The notes: generated by a model not told the origin, from the sequence alone. DNA of 49,789 nt from Selenomonadaceae bacterium (GCA_030523645.1 JAUNIB010000009.1:42079-91867), one strand, 5' to 3'. Shown: positions 7,515-16,044, counted from the first letter of the stretch. A program made the numbers and translations.

Positions 7515-9035
7515 TTACATCTTAAAATCTGCCCCGATGTTTACGAAGGCTTCGCCAGCTTCTCCGCCGCCGATGATGATGCAGGGGAAGGGCAGGCCGT
7601 AGAAGTCCGCAACATTGGCATCGGGAACTACGATGCGGGTTTCCTGCAGCTCGTTCCGGCCGGTGGAGACCTCGATGACTTCGAAGCCTCTGTCACGCAG
7701 TATGTCGGCTACCTTAGCTCCGGCTCCGTTGATAGCGGAGGAGTTTACGACGGTGACCTTAACCGGTGCTTTTTCGGCGGGCTGGCTTTTCTCTGTCTGA
7801 GAGGAGAGGGTGTCTTCGCTGCGCCGGTCGTTTTTCGTCCGGTTTTCCATGGCGGATTCCTGGGTTTCAGGGTTGTTCTTCGCCATTACGCTGCCGGCGG
7901 GTTTCGGTGTGCCGGCTGTTTCGGTTTTTGCTTTGTCCGGTGATTTTTTTGTGCTGGGTTTGTTGTCGGGGGCTTTGCCCTTGTTTTCTTTCTTTTTGTC
8001 CTTATTTATGTAGCTGCCGGGCTGTATCGAGGATCTGATGTCTGGGACGGAGAAGCCCCGGGGAAGCTCTGCTTCGTAGTTGGCAGAGTCGGTAGCAGCA
8101 TGAGAGGCGTAGGTTTCGCTTGGCTCAATGCCCATGGCATCCGCCAGCTGGAGACGGGCCCGCCGGATGTCCGGCAGCCAGTAGCTGATGGAGTCGAGGT
8201 AGGCGGGACGGCCGGGGAGCATGGAGGAGTTGAAGGATTCCTTCTTCAGTCCGGCGAGGAAGGTGGCGAGGCGGCAGCGCTCGCTTACGGTAAGGTTGGT
8301 GACGAGGGCTTTGTCGGAGGCTTTCAGCAGGGCGGGGAGTTTGGTGAGCAACTCGGAGAGCTTCGTCTGGGAGATAAGCTCCCGGGTGAAGTTCTGCTGG
8401 CGGCCGATGCGGCCGAGGTCCCCCTGCTCGTCGCGGTAGCGGACATACTCTATTGCTTTCTGTCCGTCAAGGTGCTGACGGCCGGGCTGGAAGTCTATCA
8501 GGAGTCCGCCGTTTTCGTCCCAGGGGTCTTCGTAGTGCATGGGGCGCTCGACGGTGATGTCAACGCCGCCGAGGGTGTCGATTATGTTCACGAAGGCGCC
8601 GGTGTCCAGAAGGGCATAGTAGTCTATCGGTGCAGCCAGCAGCTCACTCACTGTGGAGCAGGTAAGCTCGTGGCCGCCGAAGGCGTAGGTGTGATTTATT
8701 TTGTCGTAGCCGTTGCCGGCAATGTATACTCTGGTATCCCGGGGGATGGAGGTGATGGCGGCCTTGTCCTTCTTCATGTCTACGGTGAGAAGAACCAGTG
8801 TGTCGCTGCGGCCCACATCGTTGGCGCGGTGGTCAATGCCCATGAGCAGTATGTTTATGGCGGAGCCGCCGTCAAGAATCCGGCCTTTTTCGGAGGCTTT
8901 GATGTCCCTGTCAGGGGTAATGGAACCGAAAAGGTAGCTGTAGGCGAAGCCGCAGAGCGCCAGCAGGAGGATAAGGATGATGGGGAATATACGCACTTTT
9001 CGCCGTGTTTTTTTCTTTTGCCTTCTGGGAATCAT
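7515..9035 (-). CDS. LCP (LytR-CpsA-Psr) family protein with LytR_C domain
   Basis: The 506-residue protein has a basic N-terminus (RRQKKKTRRKVR), one membrane segment at about 17-37, and an extracytoplasmic LCP domain at about 60-205. Key LCP motifs are NILLMGIDHR, RSDTLVLLTVD, SIPRDTRVYI and YDKINHTYA, then RYRDEQGDLGRIGRQQ. A Lys/Pro/Thr-rich linker follows, then a LytR_C domain from about 408 (VKVTVVNSSAINGAGAKVAD). LCP proteins transfer lipid-linked polymers to peptidoglycan or related acceptors; in a diderm Firmicute the acceptor and polymer are unknown. AGAAGGAA sits upstream of the ATG. The next gene in the same direction upstream is the MATE-like gene, with a 116-base gap. Confidence 0.9.
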   Translation of the reverse strand: MIPRRQKKKTRRKVRIFPIILILLLALCGFAYSYLFGSITPDRDIKASEKGRILDGGSAINILLMGIDHRANDVGRSDTLVLLTVDMKKDKAAITSIPRDTRVYIAGNGYDKINHTYAFGGHELTCSTVSELLAAPIDYYALLDTGAFVNIIDTLGGVDITVERPMHYEDPWDENGGLLIDFQPGRQHLDGQKAIEYVRYRDEQGDLGRIGRQQNFTRELISQTKLSELLTKLPALLKASDKALVTNLTVSERCRLATFLAGLKKESFNSSMLPGRPAYLDSISYWLPDIRRARLQLADAMGIEPSETYASHAATDSANYEAELPRGFSVPDIRSSIQPGSYINKDKKKENKGKAPDNKPSTKKSPDKAKTETAGTPKPAGSVMAKNNPETQESAMENRTKNDRRSEDTLSSQTEKSQPAEKAPVKVTVVNSSAINGAGAKVADILRDRGFEVIEVSTGRNELQETRIVVPDANVADFYGLPFPCIIIGGGEAGEAFVNIGADFKM

Positions 9036-9151
9036 GATTGTTCCTTCTCTCGGATTTCTTAGTTTTTTAGGCTGGGTGATGGGTGAGATTAGACCTTGTT
9101 CACAGACATTCTACATTAAAGAAGAAGTTTTGAAAATTTATTATTCACTTT

Positions 9152-10831
9152 TCAAAAACTTGCTGTGCTTATATTAGCGATATATCTGTCGTCTCCCGCG
9201 GCCGGGGAGTAAGTGTATTGGTGGACAGTCCTGGGATTGCCGGCAGGGTTGGTGCCATGACAGCGGAGGATGAGGGTAATGCTGTCCTCTGCACAGAGAA
9301 GACTAACCTCTACCATGGTGTCCGGCCGGAAGCCGCGGGCAATCAGCTCGTCGCCGCTGCGGAGGGCTTCAGCAAGCCCCTGCTTTGCGGCAGGGGAGAG
9401 GCATGCCGTCATGGGGAGGCCGACTATCTCTCTGCGAAGTGTCTGCCAGTCGCTGAGGCGAGCCGGGATGTTCCGGAGGAACTGCCGCTCCAGGGCGGCA
9501 AGGGGCAAATGAGAAAGGCCGGCGGTGCCGGGATAGTGTTGATGGCAGTACCATTTCAGCATCGCCCAGGTGACAATCTGAGCCAGAGTCATACCGACCC
9601 AGCCGCCGTTGAGGCCGGAAAGCTCACAGCCGATAACGGTGAAGAGTACCGGGACGACAAGGAGCTGCCAAAGGGAAAACCAGACGGAGAGTCCGATGCG
9701 CTCTATGCAGATGTAGTAGACGGCGTAGAGCTTGACGATGCAGAAGAACCAGACTGCCGGGACAAAGAGGCGGATGGCAAGGGCGGTATCTGCCAGCAGC
9801 TCCGGGGTGCGGACCCCGAAGAGAAGCGGCAGGATATCGGCACCGGCCAGCAGCACCAGCGTTATAAGCAGGGACTCGGCCAGGCCTACACGCTCCAGCA
9901 GGCGGAGGACTTTCAGGTTTCCAATGTAGTTTTTCTCCGCCCAGTAGACGCTGACCACAGGGATGAGGATTTCGCAGAGTCCTTCAAAGAGGGTCATCAG
10001 CAGGACGACAAGGTAGAGGACGACAGTACAGGTGACGACGGCGTCCACGGAGTAGCGGGCCATCAGGTACCAGTTCAGGATAAACTGCTGACCGGCAATA
10101 AGGAGAAAGACCACCGACTCGGCGAAGCTGAGCCGCAGGATTTCCGCAACATCCTTTTGTCTGAGGCCGGGGGTAAACCGGATGTGCCCCTGCCGGGTAG
10201 TGAGAAACCAGAGCAGGGGAATGAGGCCGACGATGTTGGCGATGACGGTAGCGAGGCTGACTCCGGCCAGTCCCATGGTGAGGCCTAGATAGACAGAGAG
10301 GGAGATGTTCAGCACTACCATGACGCCGGTACTGATGTTGCAGGGAGTCTCGCCGCCCCGATAGAGGACGATGGTGTAGAGTACGGCCATCAGTATCTGT
10401 ACTGCCGGGAGCCAAGCAAGGCATGAGAAGTACTCAAGTGCGTAGGAAATGACGGCTTCGTCGGTGCCAAGCAGTCTGATTATCCAATCTCCTGCAGTGA
10501 GATATAGCAGGAGAAGTGTTATAGCTGCGGCTGCCGTGAGCTGAAGCGCCTGGCTGATGTAGCGGTCGGAGAGGGCCCTGTCGCCGCGGCCGTCGGCGGC
10601 GGACATGAGGACACCGGTGCCTCCGGCTATCATGTAGGAGACAAAGACGATGACGGAGAAGAAGGGGGTAGCCAGTGCTACGCCGGAGATGGCCAGTTCG
10701 CCCCACATGTTGCCGATGATGACTTCATCGGACAGGAGGACGAGGTACTCGCAGAGCATGGCCATGGTGGCGGCGAGAAATATTCCCTTGAACTTTTCCC
10801 AGACATAGCATTTTTCGGAAAACCAAGTCAT
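9152..10831 (-). CDS. MATE-like transporter with soluble C-terminal extension
   Basis: Residues 1 to about 440 form a multidrug/flippase-type MATE fold with many hydrophobic segments; features are LLSDEVIIGNMWGELAISG, FVSYMIAGGTGVLMSAADGRGD and later DAVVTCTVVLYLVVLLMTLFEG. From about 445 to 559 the protein is soluble. Its last part, MVEVSLLCAEDSITLILRCHG, has the strand pattern of RsbW-like HATPase_c_2 domains, but the Asn and Gly boxes for ATP binding are not evident, so it looks degenerate. MATE proteins of about 450 residues normally lack this region. Substrate is unknown. The gene lies downstream of a condensation-domain gene on the same strand, so export of a small product is possible but inferred. 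Confidence 0.8.
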   Translation of the reverse strand: MTWFSEKCYVWEKFKGIFLAATMAMLCEYLVLLSDEVIIGNMWGELAISGVALATPFFSVIVFVSYMIAGGTGVLMSAADGRGDRALSDRYISQALQLTAAAAITLLLLYLTAGDWIIRLLGTDEAVISYALEYFSCLAWLPAVQILMAVLYTIVLYRGGETPCNISTGVMVVLNISLSVYLGLTMGLAGVSLATVIANIVGLIPLLWFLTTRQGHIRFTPGLRQKDVAEILRLSFAESVVFLLIAGQQFILNWYLMARYSVDAVVTCTVVLYLVVLLMTLFEGLCEILIPVVSVYWAEKNYIGNLKVLRLLERVGLAESLLITLVLLAGADILPLLFGVRTPELLADTALAIRLFVPAVWFFCIVKLYAVYYICIERIGLSVWFSLWQLLVVPVLFTVIGCELSGLNGGWVGMTLAQIVTWAMLKWYCHQHYPGTAGLSHLPLAALERQFLRNIPARLSDWQTLRREIVGLPMTACLSPAAKQGLAEALRSGDELIARGFRPDTMVEVSLLCAEDSITLILRCHGTNPAGNPRTVHQYTYSPAAGDDRYIANISTASF

Positions 10832-10915
10832 GTTGTACCTGTTTTATGTGACTAATCGGTATAATGGCTTATTTTAGAGTTTAACCTATATTGTAAATAT
10901 ACGCTGTCGAAGCCA

Positions 10916-10963
10916 AACCTCATCCGTCTCGCTTCGCGAGCCACCTTCTCCAGAGGAGAAGGT
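10916..10963 (-). repeat. Bipartite hairpin repeat, reverse of a back-to-back pair
   Basis: On the plus strand AACCTCATCCG leads into CTCGC-TTC-GCGAG (10928-10940), then ACCTTCTCC-AGA-GGAGAAGGT to 10963. It abuts the forward copy at 10967. Confidence 0.8.
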
Positions 10964-10966
10964 CTT

Positions 10967-11015
10967 GACCCTCTCCTTTGGAGAGGGGGGACCGGCGAAG
11001 CCGGTGGGTGAGGTT
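10967..11015 (+). repeat. Bipartite hairpin repeat, forward of a back-to-back pair
   Basis: Stem one is CCCTCTCC/GGAGAGGG. Stem two is ACCGGC-GAA-GCCGGT, followed by GGGTGAGGTT. It shares stem two with the copy at 1569-1618. The pair separates the condensation-domain gene from the MATE-like gene. Confidence 0.8.
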
Positions 11016-11046
11016 AGTGCAAGCATTATACATTGAACCGTCTCTC

Positions 11047-12345
11047 TTAGAATTCTTTCAGAGTGCAGTTCTCTCTGGTGCATCGCAGAGCGATATGCCA
11101 GATGTCATCAAAGAGCTGCTGTGCTTCCTCTGCAGTGAACATATTGAGACGGTAGTCCATCTTCAGAAGCAGGGGGCCTTCGGTGAGGTTGTATATCATG
11201 TATTCCATGGTGGTTTCCGGAATTCCGGCGCTGAAGGCTTCACCGGTGAGGGGCAGCTCGCCGCCTACATCCTCCAGAAGCTGCTCCACCATAGAAGGCA
11301 TGAAGCCGAATTCGATATCGCAGATGGAGACTTCCTCTCCCGACTTTTCCGACAGGTATTCCACGATGTCATCGTGGAGATAGCTGCTGTGCCGGTAGGA
11401 GTCTTTGTTGGCCTGACCTACGGCGTCAATAAGCTCCATGACGGTCATGTCCGGAGCCACCGGGACGCAGAGCATAACCTCGGCGGCATAGTTGCCGATG
11501 GCTGCTTTGTCAGCGGCGGTGGGGCGGTTCATTATCATGTTGCCGATGTCAATGCGGCGGCGGTCAGGGTTTTTTGTGTAGAGGTAAATGATGAGGGCGG
11601 TCTGGAAGAGGACAGCGGAGGAGATTCCGTGTTTGTCGAAGAAAGCGTTGACCTCAGCGTCCTCCTCATCGGTGAGCTGACGCTCAATGCGGGTGCCGTC
11701 GTAGGCTTCGTCCGGTGCTTCAAAGCCGGGCTTGATGCAGGCAGGGCCGTTCCAGTCGGCAAATTTTTCCTGCCAGTAGACAGCGTCCTTTTCCCGGCGC
11801 TTCTGCTTAGCCGGGGAGTTTTCCTTCTCGATGAAGTCAGTGAAGCGGTGGTGTACCCATTCGTAGGGGGCAATACCTTCCACGGCTCTCCAGCCGTAGG
11901 TGAGCATTATGCCCAGCAGGGCCATGCCGCAGCCGTCGTTGATGATGTGGTGGAGGGTACAGCAGATGTAGGTGATGCCTTCGCCCTGAAAGATTTCAAA
12001 CTTGTAGAGAGGGCTGTCGGCCACCTCGAATGGTTCCTCGGACTTGGCCTGAGCTATCTCCTGCATCTTTTCGTATGTGACAGGCTCCGGGCAGCGGGGA
12101 ACTGCAAAGTATTCGTAGGGGACTTCGTACTGTACCCATTCGCCTTCCTCGGTTTTGTGCATCTGGAGGCGGAAGGACTGTTCGTGTTCCACGAGGCTGT
12201 TGACGACCTTTTCCATGGTGTCGGCGAAGTCGCCTTCGCACTGGTAGAGCGCGCAGATGCTGTTGATGGCAGTGCCTGGGCATTCGTCCTCGAAGAAGAT
12301 GATTTCTTTCTGAGTCCGGGAGAGGGGATAATATTTCATTTCCAT
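11047..12345 (-). CDS. Free-standing condensation-domain protein (NRPS C-domain superfamily)
   Basis: The product (432 residues from this start) is one complete condensation-type acyltransferase domain. The catalytic motif HHIINDG is at about 132-138, matching HHxxxDG. The opening KYYPLSRTQKEIIFFED and later YTKNPDRRRIDIGNMIMNRP fit the fold. No adenylation, carrier or thioesterase domain is attached or seen nearby, so the acyl donor and acceptor are unknown; it could join an amino-acyl or acyl group to an amine or alcohol. An ATG at 12357 is an alternative, but AAAAGG touches it directly and is better spaced for 12345. A frame opening at 12438 runs into copy C of the repeat. The gene sits between radical SAM and MATE-like genes. 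Confidence 0.85.
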   Translation of the reverse strand: MEMKYYPLSRTQKEIIFFEDECPGTAINSICALYQCEGDFADTMEKVVNSLVEHEQSFRLQMHKTEEGEWVQYEVPYEYFAVPRCPEPVTYEKMQEIAQAKSEEPFEVADSPLYKFEIFQGEGITYICCTLHHIINDGCGMALLGIMLTYGWRAVEGIAPYEWVHHRFTDFIEKENSPAKQKRREKDAVYWQEKFADWNGPACIKPGFEAPDEAYDGTRIERQLTDEEDAEVNAFFDKHGISSAVLFQTALIIYLYTKNPDRRRIDIGNMIMNRPTAADKAAIGNYAAEVMLCVPVAPDMTVMELIDAVGQANKDSYRHSSYLHDDIVEYLSEKSGEEVSICDIEFGFMPSMVEQLLEDVGGELPLTGEAFSAGIPETTMEYMIYNLTEGPLLLKMDYRLNMFTAEEAQQLFDDIWHIALRCTRENCTLKEF

Positions 12346-12403
12346 GCTTTTATTCATCCTTTTACTTGTCGATGATGACTGCTTGAAATTCTTATGAAAC
12401 GGA

Positions 12404-12544
12404 GCTGTGAATAATATCTGACTAAAACCCATTTTCATTCGGTTATCTGCACAGCGGTACTAGACTCTGACTTCGCAAGCCTGCTCGTCAATCGTCAAGT
12501 GCCGGTGCAGATAAACGGTTTTCTTACAGATATTATTCAACAGC
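12404..12544 (+). repeat. ~140 bp structured element, copy C
   Basis: The ends GCTGTGAATAATATCTG and CAGATATTATTCAACAGC pair along their length with one bulge. They differ in sequence from the copy A ends. The inner stem is GTTATCTGCAC with GTGCAGATAAAC, again changed on both sides compared with copy A. The core CTCTGACTTCGCAAGCCTGC is identical to A and B. It lies 59 bases upstream of the condensation-domain start. Confidence 0.85.
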
Positions 12545-12553
12545 ATTATAACA
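12545..12553 (-). promoter_or_regulatory. Extended -10 promoter candidate for the condensation-domain gene
   Basis: On the minus strand the sequence TGTTATAAT is an exact extended -10 element (TGn-TATAAT). The -35 region is poor and overlaps the hairpin at 12557-12600. A transcript from here would carry the whole of copy C as leader before the condensation-domain gene. Confidence 0.5.
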
Positions 12554-12556
12554 AGG

Positions 12557-12600
12557 TGGGGGCTGTGAAAAATGATTACTCATTTTCACAGCCCCCAAAT
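12557..12600 (-). terminator. Strong hairpin after the radical SAM gene
   Basis: The stem GGGGGCTGTGAAAA/TTTTCACAGCCCCC, with loop TGATTACTCA-like sequence, lies 12 bases past the radical SAM stop. On the minus strand no U-tract follows, so it may be a processing or protective hairpin and not a true terminator. Confidence 0.6.
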
Positions 12601-12611
12601 TTTCTTGTCAA

Positions 12612-13703
12612 TCAGGAGGTATACTCCATGATGTCCAGATCCCAGCCGCTGAGCATGGCCTCATACTCGGGGTGTTCCTTGAGAATCTGTGCCAGTTCAT
12701 CCTTGCGTTCAATGAAGAGGTCGAAGGTGTGCTTGTTCATCCGGCAATAGTGGTCGATATGCTCCGGGGTGAACTCGCGGTGCATACGACCGCAGCGGCC
12801 CATGCAGATGCGACGGTAGTCGCAGTCCTTGCAGACGAAATCGGAGAGCTTCAGGCCGCGGAACTCGGAACCTTTCTCGATGTCGCCGACATAGTGGGTC
12901 GGTGACTCCATAGAGTCGCAGCAGGCGTAGCACTTGCCGTTGGTCTGGACGTAGAGCATGTGGGAGTCATAGCCGCAGAGGAATTCATTGTCATCTCTGT
13001 CATGGAAGAACATGAACTTAAGCACAGCCATGAAGGGGATAAACTTCAGCATGCGGCCGGCCTTCAGCTCATTCAGCCAGTGCCGGAAGACGAGGCTTAC
13101 CTCGTAGTTGTAGGTCTTGATGAAATACTCCGGGTCCTTCCAGGCAGGAGTGTTCTCCAGCTGCCAGTAGACCATGTCGAAGAAGGGATAGACCTGCATT
13201 ATTTCGCTGAAGAAACTGGTCTTTTCAGTGATGGTGAGGCGGGCAACAATCTCAAAGGAAGGCTTCTTTTCCTTTGCTTCGAGGGCGTTGTCCATGACCT
13301 TCTGGAAGTAGGAGTCAGCCAGACCGACATGAGGGAACATCTCATAGTTGAGAGAATACATGGAGAGGTCGAGCTTAGCCAGCACATCGTCGGGAATCTC
13401 GTTCAGGAGAAGTCCGTTGGTGTGGAGGATGTACTTCAGGTCGTACTTGGGACGCAGGGTCTTGTCGAAGCAGTCCATATACTTGCGGATGCGGTCATAC
13501 TCCATAGAGGGCTCGCCGCCGAAGAAGAAGATGACGACTTCATTATCGTTGTACTTCTGCTGAGTCTTATCTATGTAGGCAGCCAGCTTCTCTACCTCAT
13601 AGGTGGGGTGGATGGGGATGCCGTTCTTTTCGCAATCCAAAAGAACCGAACAGTAGGCGCAGTTGAGATTGCAGTCGTTTGTCATGTAGACATTGTATTC
13701 CAT
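12612..13703 (-). CDS. Radical SAM protein with SPASM-like C-terminus
   Basis: The 363-residue product starts MEYNVYMTNDCNLNCAYC, with the SAM-binding [4Fe-4S] cysteines 11, 15 and 18 in CxxxCxxC spacing. The GGEPS motif follows in FFFGGEPSMEYD. The C-terminus has a cysteine-rich SPASM-type region (CYACCDS, FVCKDCDYRRICMGRCGR, HYCRMNK) that should bind auxiliary clusters. Such enzymes modify peptides or proteins, including sulfatase maturases and RiPP maturases. No precursor peptide or sulfatase is visible in the window. The start at 13703 is supported by AAAGGACGG seven bases upstream; a frame opening at 13751 is less likely because it begins at the predicted transcription start. A consensus promoter lies upstream. 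Confidence 0.88.
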   Translation of the reverse strand: MEYNVYMTNDCNLNCAYCSVLLDCEKNGIPIHPTYEVEKLAAYIDKTQQKYNDNEVVIFFFGGEPSMEYDRIRKYMDCFDKTLRPKYDLKYILHTNGLLLNEIPDDVLAKLDLSMYSLNYEMFPHVGLADSYFQKVMDNALEAKEKKPSFEIVARLTITEKTSFFSEIMQVYPFFDMVYWQLENTPAWKDPEYFIKTYNYEVSLVFRHWLNELKAGRMLKFIPFMAVLKFMFFHDRDDNEFLCGYDSHMLYVQTNGKCYACCDSMESPTHYVGDIEKGSEFRGLKLSDFVCKDCDYRRICMGRCGRMHREFTPEHIDHYCRMNKHTFDLFIERKDELAQILKEHPEYEAMLSGWDLDIMEYTS

Positions 13704-13753
13704 AGAGACCGTCCTTTTTATCCTATAGCATCTTTCTAATAAACTAAACATAA

Positions 13754-13782
13754 ATTATATTGTTACATAGGAGGTTTGTCAA
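13754..13782 (-). promoter_or_regulatory. Consensus sigma-70 promoter for the radical SAM gene
   Basis: On the minus strand TTGACA (13777-13782) and TATAAT (13754-13759) are both exact matches, with 17 bases between. The predicted start of transcription is near 13746, about 43 bases before the ATG. This implies strong basal expression. Confidence 0.85.
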
Positions 13783-13876
13783 TGAAATTAAGCTGATGGC
13801 GTATGGTCTCATGGAATAGGGGACAAAATACCCAGCTTAGGACGGATTTCCCGGGGAATATGCGATAATAGGGGTG

Positions 13877-13904
13877 TTGAAAATTCAGATTGTTAAGATA
13901 TAAT
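13877..13904 (+). promoter_or_regulatory. Sigma-70 promoter for the DegS-like kinase gene
   Basis: TTGAAA (13877-13882) and TATAAT (13899-13904) are separated by 16 bases. The gene starts 72 bases downstream of the -10. A small hairpin, CTGGCTGTC with GACAGTCAG, lies in the leader at about 13940-13963. Confidence 0.75.
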
Positions 13905-13975
13905 AGAAACTACATAATTGTCTTTAGACGAACTGTCTGGCTGTCGGTAGTGACAGTCAGGGAAATGAGGATATA

Positions 13976-15253
13976 ATGGCCGAACTGAGAAGAAAGGACC
14001 CGGATTCAATACCGGTAGAGGATGGCAAGCCCAGCGTAGGGATGCTGAATGACATCCTGCGTAGTACGGTCACTACAATAGAAAGCAGCAAGGACAAAAT
14101 CTTCGAGATTTACGAGGCTGCCCGCCGGGAGGTTGATTCCACTCGGGCCGAGCTGGAGAGTATCCGGCAGGAGACAGCCGCCACGATTGAGAGGGTTGAC
14201 TCACTGGAGAAGGCCGAGCAGATTGAGAAACAGAATCTTGTCCGGGTGTCTTCCAATTTCCGGGAGTACAGCGAGGAAAAGATAAAGGCCACCTATGAGG
14301 CGGTAAAGGATGTGCAGGTCCGACTGGGCGTCGCCCGGGAGGAGGAGCGGCAGCTGCGCCGCAAGCGTGACGACTGCGAAATTCGTCTCTATCACATGCA
14401 GAAGACAATCATCGGAGCCGAGCAGCTGGCCATGAGGATTTCTTCGGTGCTTGGGTATTTGTCCTCACAGATTTCCGATGTGGTAGCCCAGATGGAGAAG
14501 GCGGCCAACAACCGCTTCCTGTCTGCAGTAATAATCAAGGCGCAGGAGGACGAGCGCTATCGGGTGTCCAGAGAGATTCACGACGGCCCGGCGCAGGATG
14601 TGGCGAATCTGCTGTTTCAGGCTTCTATCTGCGAGCGGCTCATTCCGGTGGATCCGGAGGAGGCAAGAGCAGGTATTCAGGAGCTGCGCCGTCAGCTGAA
14701 GGGTTGTCTCAGCGATATCCGTCAGATTATCTTTGATATGCGGCCCATGTCCCTTGATGACCTTGGTCTTGTGGCTGCAATCCGTCAGCTTGTTGCAAAG
14801 CTGGAGGAGCGGAAAACTTTGAAGGCTGATTTCACCGTGGAGGGAACAGAGGTGACTCTGCCCAGCCATGTGAATACAGGAATATTCCGCATTATTCAGG
14901 AGGCACTGAATAATGTAGACCGGCACAGTGGTCAGAATGTGGCACAGGTCCGGATGCTTTTCACGGCAGCTGCTGTTTCTGTTCTCATTGAAGATCAGGG
15001 AGCAGGCTTTGATATGGCCATCGCCGAAGAAAATATGAAGAATACCGACGGCGAGGGCTCCTTCGGCATCACCGGTATGCGGGAGCGGGCGAAGATAATC
15101 GGCGCTCAGCTCAATATAGCCAGTACGCCGGGACGAGGCACCAGAGTGCATCTCCGGCTGCCGCTGAAGATGGAGGAGAAGGGTACATCCTCTTTGGCGA
15201 AGGCAAGAGAGGCAAAGGCAGACCGGGAAGCTGCTGCCGCGGCCAAGCAATAA
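13976..15253 (+). CDS. degS: DegS-like sensor histidine kinase
   Basis: The 425-residue protein has no membrane segment. Residues about 1-190 are a charged coiled-coil sensor region as in Bacillus DegS. The HisKA_3 dimerisation box is RYRVSREIHDGPAQD with the phosphorylated His at about 203. The ATPase domain shows IIQEALNNVDRHSG (N box), EDQGAGFD and GSFGITGMRERA. A short Ala/Lys-rich tail follows. Such kinases phosphorylate a LuxR-type regulator; the only candidate in the window is the DegU-like gene at 34777, about 20 kb away. GAGGATAT precedes the ATG, and a terminator follows the stop. Cytoplasmic signal input is unknown. Confidence 0.88.
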   Translation: MAELRRKDPDSIPVEDGKPSVGMLNDILRSTVTTIESSKDKIFEIYEAARREVDSTRAELESIRQETAATIERVDSLEKAEQIEKQNLVRVSSNFREYSEEKIKATYEAVKDVQVRLGVAREEERQLRRKRDDCEIRLYHMQKTIIGAEQLAMRISSVLGYLSSQISDVVAQMEKAANNRFLSAVIIKAQEDERYRVSREIHDGPAQDVANLLFQASICERLIPVDPEEARAGIQELRRQLKGCLSDIRQIIFDMRPMSLDDLGLVAAIRQLVAKLEERKTLKADFTVEGTEVTLPSHVNTGIFRIIQEALNNVDRHSGQNVAQVRMLFTAAAVSVLIEDQGAGFDMAIAEENMKNTDGEGSFGITGMRERAKIIGAQLNIASTPGRGTRVHLRLPLKMEEKGTSSLAKAREAKADREAAAAAKQ

Positions 15254-15270
15254 GCAGGAGATATAAAGAG

Positions 15271-15316
15271 AGCGTAGAATAAATCAGCAGAGTGATTTGT
15301 TCTACGCTTTTGTTGT
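15271..15316 (+). terminator. Rho-independent terminator after the DegS-like gene
   Basis: AGCGTAGAATAAATCA pairs with TGATTTGTTCTACGCT around a six-base loop (one G-U pair) and is followed by TTTGTTGT. Confidence 0.88.
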
Positions 15317-15372
15317 AATTGTTTTCAGACTGATGGCGCGGCCATAAATCATACAGTAAGGCAGGTGATAAG

Positions 15373-16044
15373 ATGCCGATATACAATCCCCCGCTGGGGG
15401 AGATAAATGCCGGGGAAGTCCGCCGCTATGCCGGACTTCGTCAAAGTCCCTTCAACCCGGAGCTGATACAGGAGGCCTGTGATGAGGCGCGGCTGCTGGC
15501 AATCCCCCGAGGGAATTACGAGATATACGATTATGACTGCCTGACCAGTACAGTTCCCGGTATCGGACTGATGCTGGAGGGGGAGAGCATTCGCCGTCAT
15601 CTGGCTGGGTGCTGCCGAATCGTGCTGATGACGGTGACGGTGGGAGGCTCTATAGAGGAGTCTGTGACCGTGAGCTTTGCGGACGGCCGGTATGCTTACT
15701 CGGTGCTGCTGGATGCGGCGGCGACGCAGGCGGTGGAGCAGACGGCGGATGCAATGGAGAAGGAAGTCGGCCGTCTGGCTGAGCGGATGGGGCTGGTACC
15801 GCGCTGGCGCTTCTCTCCCGGATACGGAGACTGGCCGCTGACGGCACAGAGGGATATTGCCCGATATGCAGGCTGTGAGAAAATCGGCGTGGCGCTTACG
15901 GAGAGCCTAATGCTTATGCCGAGGAAGTCGGTTACGGCGGTTGTCGGTCTGGGCGTTAAGGCTGAAGACTGTGAAAAGAAAGAGCATAACTGCAGCGAGT
16001 GCAGCAAGCTGGATTGTCCGGCTCGCAGGGCTGTGAATAAATGA
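15373..16044 (+). CDS. Cobalamin-dependent methionine synthase activation-domain protein
   Basis: The 223-residue protein matches the stand-alone methionine synthase activation-domain family: EVRRYAGLRQSP at the start, RWRFSPGYGDWPLTAQRDI in the middle and ALTESLMLMPRKSVTAVVGL toward the end. The C-terminus NCSECSKLDCPAR has closely spaced cysteines that could hold a metal or cluster. In full-length MetH this domain binds SAM for reductive reactivation of the cobalamin. Split versions occur in Firmicutes with short MetH proteins; no metH is visible here. The ATG follows GGCAGGTGATAAG. The gene is single, between two terminators, and its stop codon lies inside the downstream hairpin. Confidence 0.88.
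   Translation: MPIYNPPLGEINAGEVRRYAGLRQSPFNPELIQEACDEARLLAIPRGNYEIYDYDCLTSTVPGIGLMLEGESIRRHLAGCCRIVLMTVTVGGSIEESVTVSFADGRYAYSVLLDAAATQAVEQTADAMEKEVGRLAERMGLVPRWRFSPGYGDWPLTAQRDIARYAGCEKIGVALTESLMLMPRKSVTAVVGLGVKAEDCEKKEHNCSECSKLDCPARRAVNK

Noticed and set aside
8100..12375. Long plus-strand frames at 8100-9062, 9218-10288 and 10978-12375
   Set aside because: They lie opposite recognised minus-strand genes (LCP, MATE-like, condensation domain) and have no domain patterns.
13771..13797. AGGAGG followed by a four-codon frame (ATG-AAA-TTA-AGC-TGA)
   Set aside because: The same bases are the spacer and -35 region of the minus-strand radical SAM promoter, and four codons are not a supportable gene.
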